Shown here in pieces: positions 8,020 through 17,000 of a DNA stretch of 64,000 nt. Within the stretch, counting starts at the first letter, position 1; every line of letters starts with the position of its first letter. The position numbers were made by a program, and so were the translations under genes. The stretch lies in contig NZ_BSTD01000002.1 of assembly GCF_030269325.1 (NCBI RefSeq), positions 62,001 to 126,000 on the forward strand, given 5' to 3'. The DNA comes from Amycolatopsis sp. NBRC 101858 (GTDB lineage: Bacteria; Actinomycetota; Actinomycetes; Mycobacteriales; Pseudonocardiaceae). A model generated the notes under the pieces. It saw only the letters and a program-made list of their open reading frames with translations. It did no database searches and was not told where the DNA came from.

Positions 8020-9315
8020 ATGTTTGTGAAACGCAGAATCCCCGTTCTCGCCGCGCTGGTGGCGATCGTTCCGCTCGCCCTCTCGGCGTGCAGCGGGGGG
8101 AGCGAGGCGCCCGCACAGCCGAGCGGGCCGGTCACCCTCACCTGGTGGCACAACGGCACCACCGACCCGATCAAGTCGATCTGGGAGAAGGTCGTCACCG
8201 ACTACCACCAGGCGCACCCCGACGTGACGATCAAGGCCCAGCCGCTGCAGAACGAGGACTTCCCCACGAAGGTCCCGCTCGCCCTGCAGGGGGCCACGCC
8301 GCCGGACGTCTACCAGTCCTGGGGCGCCGGTGACCTCGCCTCGCAGATCACCTCGGGCAAGGTCGCCGACATCACCGACGCCACGAAGCCGTGGATCACC
8401 CAGAGCACCGGCAAGTTCGGCGAGAACTGGCAGGTCGACGGGAAGCAGTACGGAGTGCCGTTCGAGCAGCACTTCGTCGGGTTCTGGTACCGCAAGGACC
8501 TCTTCCAGCAGGCGGGGATCACCACGCCGCCGAAGACGATGGACGAGCTGAACGCCGCTGTCGCGCAGCTGAAGGCCAAGAGCATCGCGCCGATCTCCGT
8601 CGGTGGCAAGGACCGCTGGCCCGACGCCTTCTACTTCAACTACTTCGCCATCCGCGAATGCTCGGTCGACGTGCTCAAGCAGTCGGTGAAGGCGGTCAAG
8701 CTCGAAGACCCGTGCTGGACGAAGGCCGGGCAGGACCTGAAGAACTTCCTGGCCACGCAACCGTTCCAGACCGGGTTCGCGGGCACGCCCGCCCAGCAGG
8801 GCGCGGGCAGCTCCGCCGGCCTGGTCGCGAACGGCAAAGCGGCGATGGAGCTGCAGGGCGACTGGGAACCCGGCACGATGTCGTCGCTGACCGACGACAA
8901 GCAGCTGGATTCCAAGGTCGGCTGGTTCCCGTTCCCGTCCGTGACGGGTGGGCAGGGCGACCCGGCCGCCGTGCTCGGCGGCGGTGACGGCTTCGCCTGC
9001 ACGACCCGCGCGTCCAAGGCGTGCGCGGACTTCCTGCAGTACCTGAACACCGAGCCGGTGCAGACGCAGCTCGCCGCCCAGGGGGCCGGCCTGCCCGTCA
9101 ACACCGTCGCCGCGAAGTCGCTGAAGACCGACACGCTGCGGGCCGTGTACGACTACGGCACGAAGTCGCCGTACCTGCAGATGTACTTCGACCGGGCGTT
9201 CCCGACCGCGGTCGGCGCCGCGCTGAACGACGCCGTCGCGAACATGTTCGCCGGTCAGGGCACCCCCGAAGGCATCGTGGCCGCCGTCAACCAGGCCGCG
9301 GCGGGCAACAAGTGA
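8020..9315 (+). CDS. Sugar ABC transporter substrate-binding lipoprotein (family 1)
   Basis: 431 residues. Type II signal peptide: MFVKRR, hydrophobic stretch and lipobox LSAC with Cys about residue 24. The mature protein has the family-1 sugar-binding architecture (VTLTWWHNGTTDPIKSIWEK, then GTPPDVYQSW, GKQYGVPFEQ...GFWYRKDLF, KAAMELQGDWEPG). Binds oligosaccharides outside the membrane and delivers them to the two permeases downstream. Start ATG has CAGGAG ten bases upstream. No ATPase gene is in the cluster; a shared MsiK-type ATPase elsewhere is expected from Streptomyces-like systems (inference). Confidence 0.93.
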   Translation: MFVKRRIPVLAALVAIVPLALSACSGGSEAPAQPSGPVTLTWWHNGTTDPIKSIWEKVVTDYHQAHPDVTIKAQPLQNEDFPTKVPLALQGATPPDVYQSWGAGDLASQITSGKVADITDATKPWITQSTGKFGENWQVDGKQYGVPFEQHFVGFWYRKDLFQQAGITTPPKTMDELNAAVAQLKAKSIAPISVGGKDRWPDAFYFNYFAIRECSVDVLKQSVKAVKLEDPCWTKAGQDLKNFLATQPFQTGFAGTPAQQGAGSSAGLVANGKAAMELQGDWEPGTMSSLTDDKQLDSKVGWFPFPSVTGGQGDPAAVLGGGDGFACTTRASKACADFLQYLNTEPVQTQLAAQGAGLPVNTVAAKSLKTDTLRAVYDYGTKSPYLQMYFDRAFPTAVGAALNDAVANMFAGQGTPEGIVAAVNQAAAGNK

Positions 9316-10283
9316 CCACGGCGACGACGCCGGTGCGGACGGCTCCCCGGCCGTCCGCACCGGCGGCGGGCCGCCGGGCGAAGCGTTCCGGCCTGGGCAA
9401 GCGGCTCGAGCTGACGCTCCTGCTCGGGCCGGCTTTGCTGGTGTTCGTCGGCTTCGTCCTGGTGCCGATCGGGATCGCCGGGTTCTACAGCCTGTTCCAG
9501 TGGAACGGCTTCGGCCCGCTCGACGACTTCATCGGCCTCGACAACTACGTGGACGCGTTCAGCGGCACGGTGTTCCAGGGCGCGATCCTGCACAACCTGA
9601 TCATCGCCGGGCTGTCGATCGTGGTGCAGCTGCCGCTGTCGATCGGGCTGGCGATGCTGCTCAACCGCAAGCTGCGGGGCCGCGCCGTGCTGCGTGCCCT
9701 GGTGTTCGCGCCGTACGTCCTCTCCGAGGCGATCACCGCGGTGATCTGGGTGCTCATGCTCCAGCCGAACGGGTTCGCCGACCAGGTGCTGAAGGGCGCC
9801 GGGCTCGGCGGCCTGGTCCACCAGTGGCTGGCCGACCCGGGCATCGTGCTCTACACGATGTTCGCGGTGATCACCTGGAAGTACATCGGCTTCGGCATCA
9901 TCCTGCTGCTCGCCGGTCTCCAGGGCGTGCCCGCCGAGCTGCGCGAGGCCGCCGCGCTCGACGGCGCTTCGGCGTGGCAGACCACCCGGCACGTCGTGCT
10001 GCCCCTGCTCGGGCCGACCATCCGGATCTGGATCTTCCTGTCGGTGATCGGCTCGCTGCAGCTGTTCGACGTCGTGTGGATCATGACGCTGGGCGGGCCG
10101 GCGAACGCGTCGACGACGATGGCAACCTATCTGGTCGACCACGGCTTCAAGCGCTACGAGTTCGGGTTCGGCTCCGCCGTCGCGGTGATCCTCTTCGTCA
10201 TCTGCTTCCTGTTCGCCCTGCTGTACCAGCGGTTCGCGCTCCGCCGCGACACCCAGGGCGCCCTGACGAGGATGGTGGGCTGA
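9312..10283 (+). CDS. Sugar ABC transporter permease (MalF type)
   Basis: 323 residues. A basic, Pro/Ala-rich N-terminus (about 30 residues) precedes six predicted membrane segments beginning LELTLLLGPALLVFVGFVLVP. The EAA loop reads ELREAAALDGASAWQTTRHVVLPLLGP, the ATPase-contact motif of carbohydrate permeases. GTG start overlaps the stop of the binding-protein gene (GTGA), so translation is coupled; the next permease starts at its stop codon. Confidence 0.93.
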   Translation: MTTATTPVRTAPRPSAPAAGRRAKRSGLGKRLELTLLLGPALLVFVGFVLVPIGIAGFYSLFQWNGFGPLDDFIGLDNYVDAFSGTVFQGAILHNLIIAGLSIVVQLPLSIGLAMLLNRKLRGRAVLRALVFAPYVLSEAITAVIWVLMLQPNGFADQVLKGAGLGGLVHQWLADPGIVLYTMFAVITWKYIGFGIILLLAGLQGVPAELREAAALDGASAWQTTRHVVLPLLGPTIRIWIFLSVIGSLQLFDVVWIMTLGGPANASTTMATYLVDHGFKRYEFGFGSAVAVILFVICFLFALLYQRFALRRDTQGALTRMVG

Positions 10284-11107
10284 TGCGCTCACGCAGGTTC
10301 GGCCTGTCGATCGGCTACCTCGCGGCGATCGTCGTGCTCGGCGTGACCGTCGTGCCGCTGCTGTTCGTCGTGCTCGGCGGGTTCCGCACCAACGGGCAGA
10401 TCAACACCGACCCGGCCGGGCTGCCCGGCCCGTGGGTCATGGACAACTACGCTTCGGTCCTCGGCTCGAGCGCGTTCTGGGGCTTCCTCGGCAACAGCGC
10501 GCTGATCGCGGTGATCGCGACCGCCGTCGCCGTCGGCCTGGGTTCGATGGCCGGGTTCGCGCTTTCGCGGTACCAGTTCAAGGGCCGCGAAGCGCTGTAC
10601 ACGCTGTTCACGCTCGGCCTGCTGTTCCCGCTCACCGTGGCGACGCTGCCGCTGTACCTGTGGCTGCGCCAGCTGGGCATGCTCGAGAGCTTCTGGGGCG
10701 TGGCGATCCCGGAGGCGGCGTTTTCGCTGCCGGTGACGATCGTGATCCTGCGCCCGTTCATGCACGCCATCCCGGGTGAGCTCGAGGACGCCGCCGTGCT
10801 CGACGGCGCGAGCCGGCTCGGGTTCTTCTGGCGCATCCTGCTGCCGCTGTCGGCGCCCGCGCTCACCACGGTCGGCGTGCTCGCCTTCGTCACCAGCTGG
10901 AACGCCTACCTGCTGCCGCTACTGGTGTTCAACGACTCCGCGCACTTCACGCTGCCGCTCGGCGTCGCGAGCTTCCAGTCCCAGTACTCCCAGGACACCG
11001 CCCGCGTGCTCGCGTTCACCGCGCTGTCGATGATCCCGGCGCTCGCGTTCTTCGTGCTCGCCGAACGGCGCATCGTCGGCGGGCTGACCGGATCCGTGAA
11101 GGGCTGA
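10283..11107 (+). CDS. Sugar ABC transporter permease (MalG type)
   Basis: 274 residues with six membrane segments, starting SIGYLAAIVVLGVTVVPLLF. EAA loop ELEDAAVLDGASRLGFFWRILLPLSAP. The start ATG shares one base with the preceding stop (TGATG). Forms the second half of the membrane channel with the preceding gene. Followed after 15 bases by the GH115 gene, so uptake and polysaccharide debranching share one transcript. Confidence 0.93.
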   Translation: MRSRRFGLSIGYLAAIVVLGVTVVPLLFVVLGGFRTNGQINTDPAGLPGPWVMDNYASVLGSSAFWGFLGNSALIAVIATAVAVGLGSMAGFALSRYQFKGREALYTLFTLGLLFPLTVATLPLYLWLRQLGMLESFWGVAIPEAAFSLPVTIVILRPFMHAIPGELEDAAVLDGASRLGFFWRILLPLSAPALTTVGVLAFVTSWNAYLLPLLVFNDSAHFTLPLGVASFQSQYSQDTARVLAFTALSMIPALAFFVLAERRIVGGLTGSVKG

Positions 11108-11122
11108 CTCAGGAGGTCTGCC

Positions 11123-14100
11123 GTGCCGTCCGAGGTCCACCGTCGTGCCTTCTTGCAGTTGCTGGCCCTGGCCGGAGCGGGGTCGGCGGCCCTGCCGGGC
11201 CTCGCCGCAGCCGGAACCGGGTTTCCGTTGGTGTCACGGGGAAAGGCCGCGACGATCGTCGTGAGCTCCGGCGATCTGCCGGGGGTCCGGCGGGTCGTGG
11301 GCGACCTGGCCGCCGACGTCGAGCGCGTCACGGGTGTCCGGCCGGCGGTGTCCTTCGACGCCGTGCCCGAGCACGGGCCGGTGGTGCTGGTCGGCACGCT
11401 CGGCCACAGCCCGCTGGTCGACTCGCTCGTCGCCGGCGGCCGCCTGGATGTCCGTGGGGTCGCGGGGAAGTGGGAGACGTCGCTCAGTCAGGTGGTCGAC
11501 GGGCGGCTGGTCCTCACCGGCAGCGACCAGCGGGGCGTGATCTACGGCGTCTACGAGATTTCGCGGCGCATCGGCGTCTCACCGTGGTACTGGTGGGCCG
11601 ACGTGCCGCCGGCGCGGGCGTCGGAACTGCACCTGCCGGGAGAGCGGTTCAGTCTCGGGACGCCGCACGTGAAGTACCGCGGGTTCTTCGTCAACGACGA
11701 GAACCCGGCGCTCGGCACCTGGGCTCCGGCGTACTTCGGGCCCGGTCTCGCGCCGGGCTTCCCCGGCGGCTTCAACCACCTCTTCTTCGCCAAGGTCTTC
11801 GAGACGATGCTGCGGCTGCGGGCCAACTACCTGTGGCCGGCGGTGTGGGGCCGCGCGTTCGCCGAGGACGACCCGCTCAACCACGCCACGGCCAAGGAGT
11901 ACGGCGTCGTGATGGGCACCTCGCACGAGGCGCCGATGATGCGCGGGATCGAGGAGTGGAACCGGCACGCCGTGCCCGCGGTCCGCGACCCGGCGGGGAC
12001 CATCACGACCCCGGGCCACGACCCGTACGGCGGCACGGGGGAGTGGAGCTTCCGCCGCAACGGCGAGGCGATCAAGGCCTACTGGACCGACGGCATCCGC
12101 CGGATGGTCCGCGAGGACTTCGAGGGCGTCGTCACGCTCGGCATGCGCGGCAACGGCGACGTCAGCCTGCCCGACGGCGACGGCATCGAGCTGATGCGCG
12201 AAATCCTCGCCGCCGAACGGGAAATCCTCGCCCGCGAGCTGAGCACGGACGTCCCGCAGGTGTGGACGCTGTACAAGGAGGTCCTGCGGTACTGGGCCCA
12301 GGGACTGCGCCCGCCCGACGACGTCATCGTGGTCTTCACCGACGACAACTGGGGCAACATCCGCAAGCACCCGGACCTCTCGCTGCCGCCGCACCCGGGC
12401 GGGTACGGGCTGTACTACCACTTCGACTACGTCGGCGGCGGCCGCAACTACAAGTGGGTCGACACGGCGCTGCTCGCGAACACGTGGGAGCAGCTGCACC
12501 AGGCGGTTTCCTACGGGAACGACCGGCTGTGGGTGGCCAACGTCGGCGACATGAAGGGCAACGAGCTGCCGCTGCAGTTCTTCCTCGACTACGCGTGGGA
12601 CCCCGCGGCGCTGCCTCTCGAACGACTGTCCACTTGGGAACGCGGGTTCGCCGCGGCCAACTTCGGTCCGGCTCTGGCTTCGGACATCGCCGGTGTGCTG
12701 CACGACTACGGGCGGCTGCAGTCCCGCCGGAAGCCGGAGCTGCTGAACCGGCTGATCACGGTGGACGCCGCCGGCGCGATCACCTACGACGACCAGGCGA
12801 CGCCGTTCAGCCTGGTGAACTACCGCGAGCTCGACCGGGTCACCGACGAGTGGCAGGACCTGGCGGCGCGGGCGTCCCGGATCTCGGCGCGGCTGCCCGC
12901 GGCCTACCGGGACGCCTACTACGAACTGGTCGGGTACGAGGTCACGGCGTCGGCGAACCTCTACGCGCTGCGGCGCGCCGAGTTCACGAACCTGCTGTAC
13001 GCGGCGCAGGGCCGCGCTTCGGCCAACGGGCTCGCCGCCGTCACCGAGGCCCGGTTCGCCGACGACCTCGCGCTGGCGGAGAAGTACAACACCGGCGTCG
13101 CGGGCGGGAAGTGGAAGGGGTTCCAGACCCAGCCGCACATCGACTACGGCGACGTCGCCCGCTACGGCCCGAACGCGCCCTGGCAGCAGCCGGAGCTGAA
13201 CAACGTCGCGTTGCCGGACGTCATCTTCCCGGCGGTGCGGCGGCTCTCGCTGCCCTCTGCCGCTGCGTTGGGGGTCGCCGTCGACGGGTCGTCGGAGGCG
13301 TGGCCGGGCGCTTCGGGACGTCCGGCGCTGCCGGAGTTCAGCCCGTACCAGAGCGCGCCGGCGCAGTACATCGACGTGTTCAACCGGGGCCGGACGCCGT
13401 TCCGGTGCACGGTTTCGGCCGAGCCGTGGGTGGTGGTGGAGCCGCGCGGCGGCCGGGTGGGGGAGGAGCTGCGGATGACGGTGCGGATCGACTGGAGCCG
13501 CGCGCCCCGGGGCACGACGACCGTGCCGATCACGGTGTCGGGCGCGGGTGAGTCGGTGATGGTGGACGCGGTCGTGCGCAATCCGTCGGTGCCTTCGGCG
13601 TGGCGGCGCGGGTTCGTCGAGGCCGGCGGTTACGTGTCGATGGAGGCGTCGCACTTTTCGGCGAACGTCGGATCATCGGGGGCGACCTGGCGGCCGATCC
13701 CGGACCTGGGGATGACACCGTTCCCGGTGACGGCGGCGAGCCGGGCGGCGGGGGCCGGGCCGCGGCTGGAGTACCGGATGACGTTGTTCACGGCCGGGCC
13801 GGTGACGGTGTGGGCCCGCCTTTCACCGCGCAGCAACGTGTTGCAGGGCGACGGGCTGCGCTACGCGGTGTCGTTCGACGACGCGGCACCGCAGGTCGTG
13901 AACATCACGAAGGCCACGGGCGCGGATGACATGACGATGAACCGCCAGTGGGAGCGGACGACGTCGGACAACGTGAACCTGACGTCGACGCGGCACGAGG
14001 TGACGGCGGGGCCGCACGTGCTGAAGGTGTGGATGGTCGACCCGGCGGTGGTGGTGCAGAAGCTGGTGGTCGACACGGGTGGGTTGCGGCCCAGCTACCT

Positions 14101-14134
14101 GGGGCCGCCGGAGAGCAAGCGGTGGCCGGGATGA
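11123..14134 (+). CDS. Tat-exported GH115 family alpha-glucuronidase
   Basis: 1003 residues. Begins with a twin-arginine signal (HRRAFLQLLALAGAGSAALPGLAAA). The body matches GH115: a small N-terminal domain binding up to about residue 170, then YRGFFVNDENPALGTWAP, RLRANYLWPAVWG, GTSHEAPMMRG, VVFTDDNWGNIRKHP and GGRNYKWVDT, ending with the GH115 C-terminal beta domain. GH115 enzymes remove (4-O-methyl-)glucuronic acid from internal and terminal xylose residues of glucuronoxylan. GTG start with AGGAGG about seven bases upstream. Last gene of the importer operon; placement beside GH10 and GH3 supports glucuronoxylan utilisation. Confidence 0.9.
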   Translation: MPSEVHRRAFLQLLALAGAGSAALPGLAAAGTGFPLVSRGKAATIVVSSGDLPGVRRVVGDLAADVERVTGVRPAVSFDAVPEHGPVVLVGTLGHSPLVDSLVAGGRLDVRGVAGKWETSLSQVVDGRLVLTGSDQRGVIYGVYEISRRIGVSPWYWWADVPPARASELHLPGERFSLGTPHVKYRGFFVNDENPALGTWAPAYFGPGLAPGFPGGFNHLFFAKVFETMLRLRANYLWPAVWGRAFAEDDPLNHATAKEYGVVMGTSHEAPMMRGIEEWNRHAVPAVRDPAGTITTPGHDPYGGTGEWSFRRNGEAIKAYWTDGIRRMVREDFEGVVTLGMRGNGDVSLPDGDGIELMREILAAEREILARELSTDVPQVWTLYKEVLRYWAQGLRPPDDVIVVFTDDNWGNIRKHPDLSLPPHPGGYGLYYHFDYVGGGRNYKWVDTALLANTWEQLHQAVSYGNDRLWVANVGDMKGNELPLQFFLDYAWDPAALPLERLSTWERGFAAANFGPALASDIAGVLHDYGRLQSRRKPELLNRLITVDAAGAITYDDQATPFSLVNYRELDRVTDEWQDLAARASRISARLPAAYRDAYYELVGYEVTASANLYALRRAEFTNLLYAAQGRASANGLAAVTEARFADDLALAEKYNTGVAGGKWKGFQTQPHIDYGDVARYGPNAPWQQPELNNVALPDVIFPAVRRLSLPSAAALGVAVDGSSEAWPGASGRPALPEFSPYQSAPAQYIDVFNRGRTPFRCTVSAEPWVVVEPRGGRVGEELRMTVRIDWSRAPRGTTTVPITVSGAGESVMVDAVVRNPSVPSAWRRGFVEAGGYVSMEASHFSANVGSSGATWRPIPDLGMTPFPVTAASRAAGAGPRLEYRMTLFTAGPVTVWARLSPRSNVLQGDGLRYAVSFDDAAPQVVNITKATGADDMTMNRQWERTTSDNVNLTSTRHEVTAGPHVLKVWMVDPAVVVQKLVVDTGGLRPSYLGPPESKRWPG

Positions 14135-14320
14135 GCGGGCCGCCAAGGGGTGCCGGAGGCCTCGCGGCGGGAGGGCGGGGCAGGCTCGCAATCCCGCGCG
14201 GCGAGAGGGGCGGCTCAGGCTCGGAATCCCGCTGGACGCCCGCCCGCGGGGGCGCCCCCGTCTTCCACTCTACCGGTGGGCACCGACAGTTCCGGTGTCG
14301 CGAAGCCCGTCGGCGGCCGG
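14135..14320. repeat. Convergent intergenic region with a 17-bp direct repeat
   Basis: The gap between the GH115 gene and the convergent second LacI gene holds two 16/17-matching copies of CAGGCTCGCAATCCCGC (14181-14197 and 14216-14232), 35 bases apart, and GC-rich self-complementary stretches such as GGGGGCGCCCCC that may act as a terminator. No gene seen. Confidence 0.45.
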
Positions 14321-15382
14321 TTATCCCCGGCCGGCCGCGACCACCTCGTGCGCCGGGGCGGCCGTGCTGTGGCGGACCACCAGGCTCGTCGCCAGCTCCA
14401 GCCGGTGGCTCTCCGGATGCGTCCCGCGGGCCAGCGAGATCGCCAGTCTCGCCCCCGCGGCCGCCATCTCCTGCAGGGGCTGGCGGATCGTCGTCAGCTC
14501 CGGGGTCAGCCAGCGGGCCACCGGCAGGTCGTCGAAGCCGATCACGCTCAGGTCGTCCGGGATCCGGAGCCCCGCGTCGCGCGCGGCCTCGTACACGCCC
14601 AGTGCCTGCAGGTCGCTGCCCGCGAACACCGCCGTCGGGCGGTCGGGGAGGGTCAGCAATGACGCCAGCTCCCGATAGCCGGACCGGACGTGGAAGTCGC
14701 CGCGGCGCACCAGCGCCGGGTCGAACGCCAGCCCGGCCGTCTCCAGCGCGGTGCGGTACCCGTCGATCCGGGCCCGGCTGCACAGCACCCCGTCCGGCCC
14801 GCCGATCATCGCGATCCGGCGGTGCCCCAGCTCCACCAGGTGCCGGGTGGCGGTCAGCCCGCCCTGCCAGTTCGTGGCCCCGATCGAGGGCGTCTCCGGC
14901 CCCGGCGCGCCGGCCGGGTCGACCACGACGAGCGGGATGTCACGGGCCCGCAGCTTCGCCAGCTGCCCGCCGGTGAAGTCGGAGCACACCGAAACGATGC
15001 CGACCGGCCGCCGCGCCAGCACGCTCTCCAGCCAGCTCTGCCCGGGCGTGTGCCGGCCCGACGATTCCGCGAGCACGACCGCCATCCCGTTTTCGCGGGC
15101 CACGCATTCGACGCCGCGGATGATTTCGAGTGCCCACGTGCTTTCGAGTTCGTGGAACATCAGTTCCAGCAATCGCGAACGGCGGGACCGTTCGTCGGCG
15201 CGGCGGCGGTAACCGTATTTCCCGATGACCGCTTCCACCCGCGCGCGGGTGCTTTCGGCGACGTCGGGGCGGCCGTTCAGCACTTTCGAAACAGTCGGGA
15301 CGGAAACCCCCGTCTCGGCGGCGATCCGGGCGATGGTGACCCGGGAGGCGATCGGCTTGGAATCGTCAGACTTCATTGTCAT
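14321..15382 (-). CDS. LacI-family transcriptional regulator of the xylanase gene
   Basis: 353 residues. HTH VTIARIAAETGVSVPTVSKVLNG (about 15-37), then a sensor domain (MAVVLAESSGRHTPGQSW, PLVVVDPAG, TAVFAGSDLQALG, LSVIGFDDLPVARWLTP). Closely similar architecture to the other LacI-type protein here but clearly a different subgroup. A TAGAAT hexamer lies seven bases upstream of the ATG at 15382 with no Shine-Dalgarno sequence, so the mRNA is probably leaderless. Divergent from the GH10 xylanase gene; the 70-base gap carries two palindromes it probably binds, as BxlR-like regulators do in Streptomyces. Confidence 0.92.
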   Translation of the reverse strand: MTMKSDDSKPIASRVTIARIAAETGVSVPTVSKVLNGRPDVAESTRARVEAVIGKYGYRRRADERSRRSRLLELMFHELESTWALEIIRGVECVARENGMAVVLAESSGRHTPGQSWLESVLARRPVGIVSVCSDFTGGQLAKLRARDIPLVVVDPAGAPGPETPSIGATNWQGGLTATRHLVELGHRRIAMIGGPDGVLCSRARIDGYRTALETAGLAFDPALVRRGDFHVRSGYRELASLLTLPDRPTAVFAGSDLQALGVYEAARDAGLRIPDDLSVIGFDDLPVARWLTPELTTIRQPLQEMAAAGARLAISLARGTHPESHRLELATSLVVRHSTAAPAHEVVAAGRG

Positions 15383-15389
15383 GACCGAG

Positions 15390-15434
15390 ATTCTAGGTCA
15401 TCGAAACCCGGTTTGACACACCTCGAAAGTTTCG
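15390..15434. promoter_or_regulatory. Xylanase/LacI control region: two palindromes and overlapping promoter elements
   Basis: CGAAACCCGGTTTG (15402-15415) and CGAAAGTTTCG (15424-15434) have their centres 21 bases apart, about two helical turns. The second is nearly identical to the CGAAA-N-TTTCG operators described for xylanolytic genes in Streptomyces. TTGACA at 15413-15418 is embedded between them, and TAGAAT (15395-15390, minus strand) is a -10 for the leaderless lacI-type gene. Repressor binding here would shut both genes. Confidence 0.75.
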
Positions 15435-15451
15435 GAAATCGGAGGAAAGAG

Positions 15452-16468
15452 ATGCTGATAAGTATTCCTATTAAACGTGCCCTGGTGACGGTCGCGGTCG
15501 TCACGGGCATTGCCGTGTGGCAGGCGCCCGCGGCTTCGGCGGCCGTTCCGCTGAAAGACATCACGCACCGCTACGTCGGGAGTGCGGTGGCGGCGTCGTA
15601 CCTGGCGAACGAAGCCGATTACCGCACCGTGCTGACCCGGGAATTCGACAACGTGACGCCCGAGAACGAGATGAAATGGGGCACGGTCGAGGCCGTTCGC
15701 GGCCAGTACGACTGGTCGGGCGCCGACGCGATCGTCCGGTACGCGCAAACGCACCACAAGACCGTCCGCGGCCACACGCTGGTCTGGCACTCGCAGCTGC
15801 CGGACTGGGTGGCCGCGCTGCCCGCCGGCGAGCTGCGCCGCGTCCTGCGTGACCACATCACCACGGAAGTCAAGCGGTACAAGGGAAAGATCCGCGCCTG
15901 GGACGTCGTCAACGAGATCTTCAACGAGGACGGCACCCGGCGTGACACCGTCTTCCGGCAGAAGCTCGGCGACGGCTTCGTCGCGGACGTGTTCCGCTGG
16001 GCGCACGCGGCCGACCCGTCGGCGACGCTGTACATCAACGACTACAACATCGAAGGCCGCAACCCGAAGAGCGACGCGGTGTACGACCTCGTGAAGACGC
16101 TCCGCCGCCAAGGCGTCCCGATCGGCGGCGTCGGCGTGCAGGCGCACCTGTCGATCCAATACGGCTTCCCGGGGGAGTACCGCGAGAACCTGGCCCGCCT
16201 GACGAAGCTCGGCGTGGACGTGGCGATCACCGAGGCCGACGTCCGGATCCCGACCCCGCCGGACGCGGCGAAGCTCGACACCCAGGCGAGCTACTTCGAC
16301 CGGCTGTGGGACGGCTGCCAGGCGGTCCGCCGGTGCGTGGAGTTCACGACGTGGGGCTTCACGGACCGGCATTCGTGGGTCCCGGACGTCTTCCCGGGCG
16401 AGGGCGCGGCCTGCCTGTTCGACGAGAACCTGCGCCCGAAGCCCGCGTACCTGCGCATCAACCCCTGA
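15452..16468 (+). CDS. Secreted endo-1,4-beta-xylanase, GH10
   Basis: 338 residues. Sec signal peptide to about residue 30 (WQAPAASAA cleavage region), then a complete GH10 barrel: DNVTPENEMKWG, HTLVWHSQLPDW, acid/base Glu155 in WDVVNEIFNED, nucleophile Glu261 in AITEADVRI, and WGFTDRHSW. No carbohydrate-binding module, so it is a single-domain enzyme for soluble or accessible xylan. ATG with GGAGG seven bases upstream. Transcribed away from the LacI gene; its 3' end overlaps the convergent deacetylase gene by 11 bases. Confidence 0.95.
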   Translation: MLISIPIKRALVTVAVVTGIAVWQAPAASAAVPLKDITHRYVGSAVAASYLANEADYRTVLTREFDNVTPENEMKWGTVEAVRGQYDWSGADAIVRYAQTHHKTVRGHTLVWHSQLPDWVAALPAGELRRVLRDHITTEVKRYKGKIRAWDVVNEIFNEDGTRRDTVFRQKLGDGFVADVFRWAHAADPSATLYINDYNIEGRNPKSDAVYDLVKTLRRQGVPIGGVGVQAHLSIQYGFPGEYRENLARLTKLGVDVAITEADVRIPTPPDAAKLDTQASYFDRLWDGCQAVRRCVEFTTWGFTDRHSWVPDVFPGEGAACLFDENLRPKPAYLRINP

Positions 16469-17000
16469 CCGGGACCGGCTGCAGGCCACGGGCGGTCAAC
16501 CCCGCGAGGATCCGGGGCACCGCTTCGACCGTCGCCGGGCGGCCTTCGTGCATGAGGACGATCCCGTCCGGTTCGGCCCGCGAGGCCGCGGCCTCGACCT
16601 CGTCCGCCGAGGCGCCGGCCCAGTCGCGGGTGTCGACGGTCCACAGGACCTCGGTCAGCCCGTGCCCGGCGATGGTCTGCGCGACCGCGGGGCCCGTGTC
16701 GCCGTAGGGCGGCCGGAACAACGCCGGGCGGGACCCGGTGAGCTCGGCGAGGAGGTCCTGCGTGCGCCGGACCTCCTCGTCGCGGGCAGCGGCGTCGAGG
16801 CCGGTGAGCCGCGGATGCGTCCACGTGTGGTTGCCGATCGCGTGCCCGGCCGCCGCGATCGCCCGGACCAGCGCGGGGTGCGCCGCGGCGTGCTCGCCCC
16901 ACAGGAAGAACGTCGCCCGCACCTCGCCGAGCGCGGCCAGCAGCGCCGGCGTCGTCTCGGGGTAGGGGCCGTCGTCGAAGGTCAGGGCGACGGTGGTCAC
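16458..17000 (-). CDS. Polysaccharide deacetylase-like protein (NodB homology domain)
   Basis: 180 residues, essentially a bare NodB domain: motif 1 LTFDDGPYPET (metal Asp and catalytic Asp), motif 2 HTWTHPRL (two metal His), motif 3 RPPYGD, then DTRDWAG and VLMHEG for the last motifs. No signal peptide or transmembrane segment is visible, which is unusual for a cell-wall or xylan deacetylase. Its GTG start overlaps the stop of the upstream desaturase gene (GTGA), so the two are co-translated. Substrate unknown: peptidoglycan, chitin-oligosaccharide and acetylxylan deacetylases share this fold. Confidence 0.85.
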   Translation of the reverse strand: MTTVALTFDDGPYPETTPALLAALGEVRATFFLWGEHAAAHPALVRAIAAAGHAIGNHTWTHPRLTGLDAAARDEEVRRTQDLLAELTGSRPALFRPPYGDTGPAVAQTIAGHGLTEVLWTVDTRDWAGASADEVEAAASRAEPDGIVLMHEGRPATVEAVPRILAGLTARGLQPVPVRG

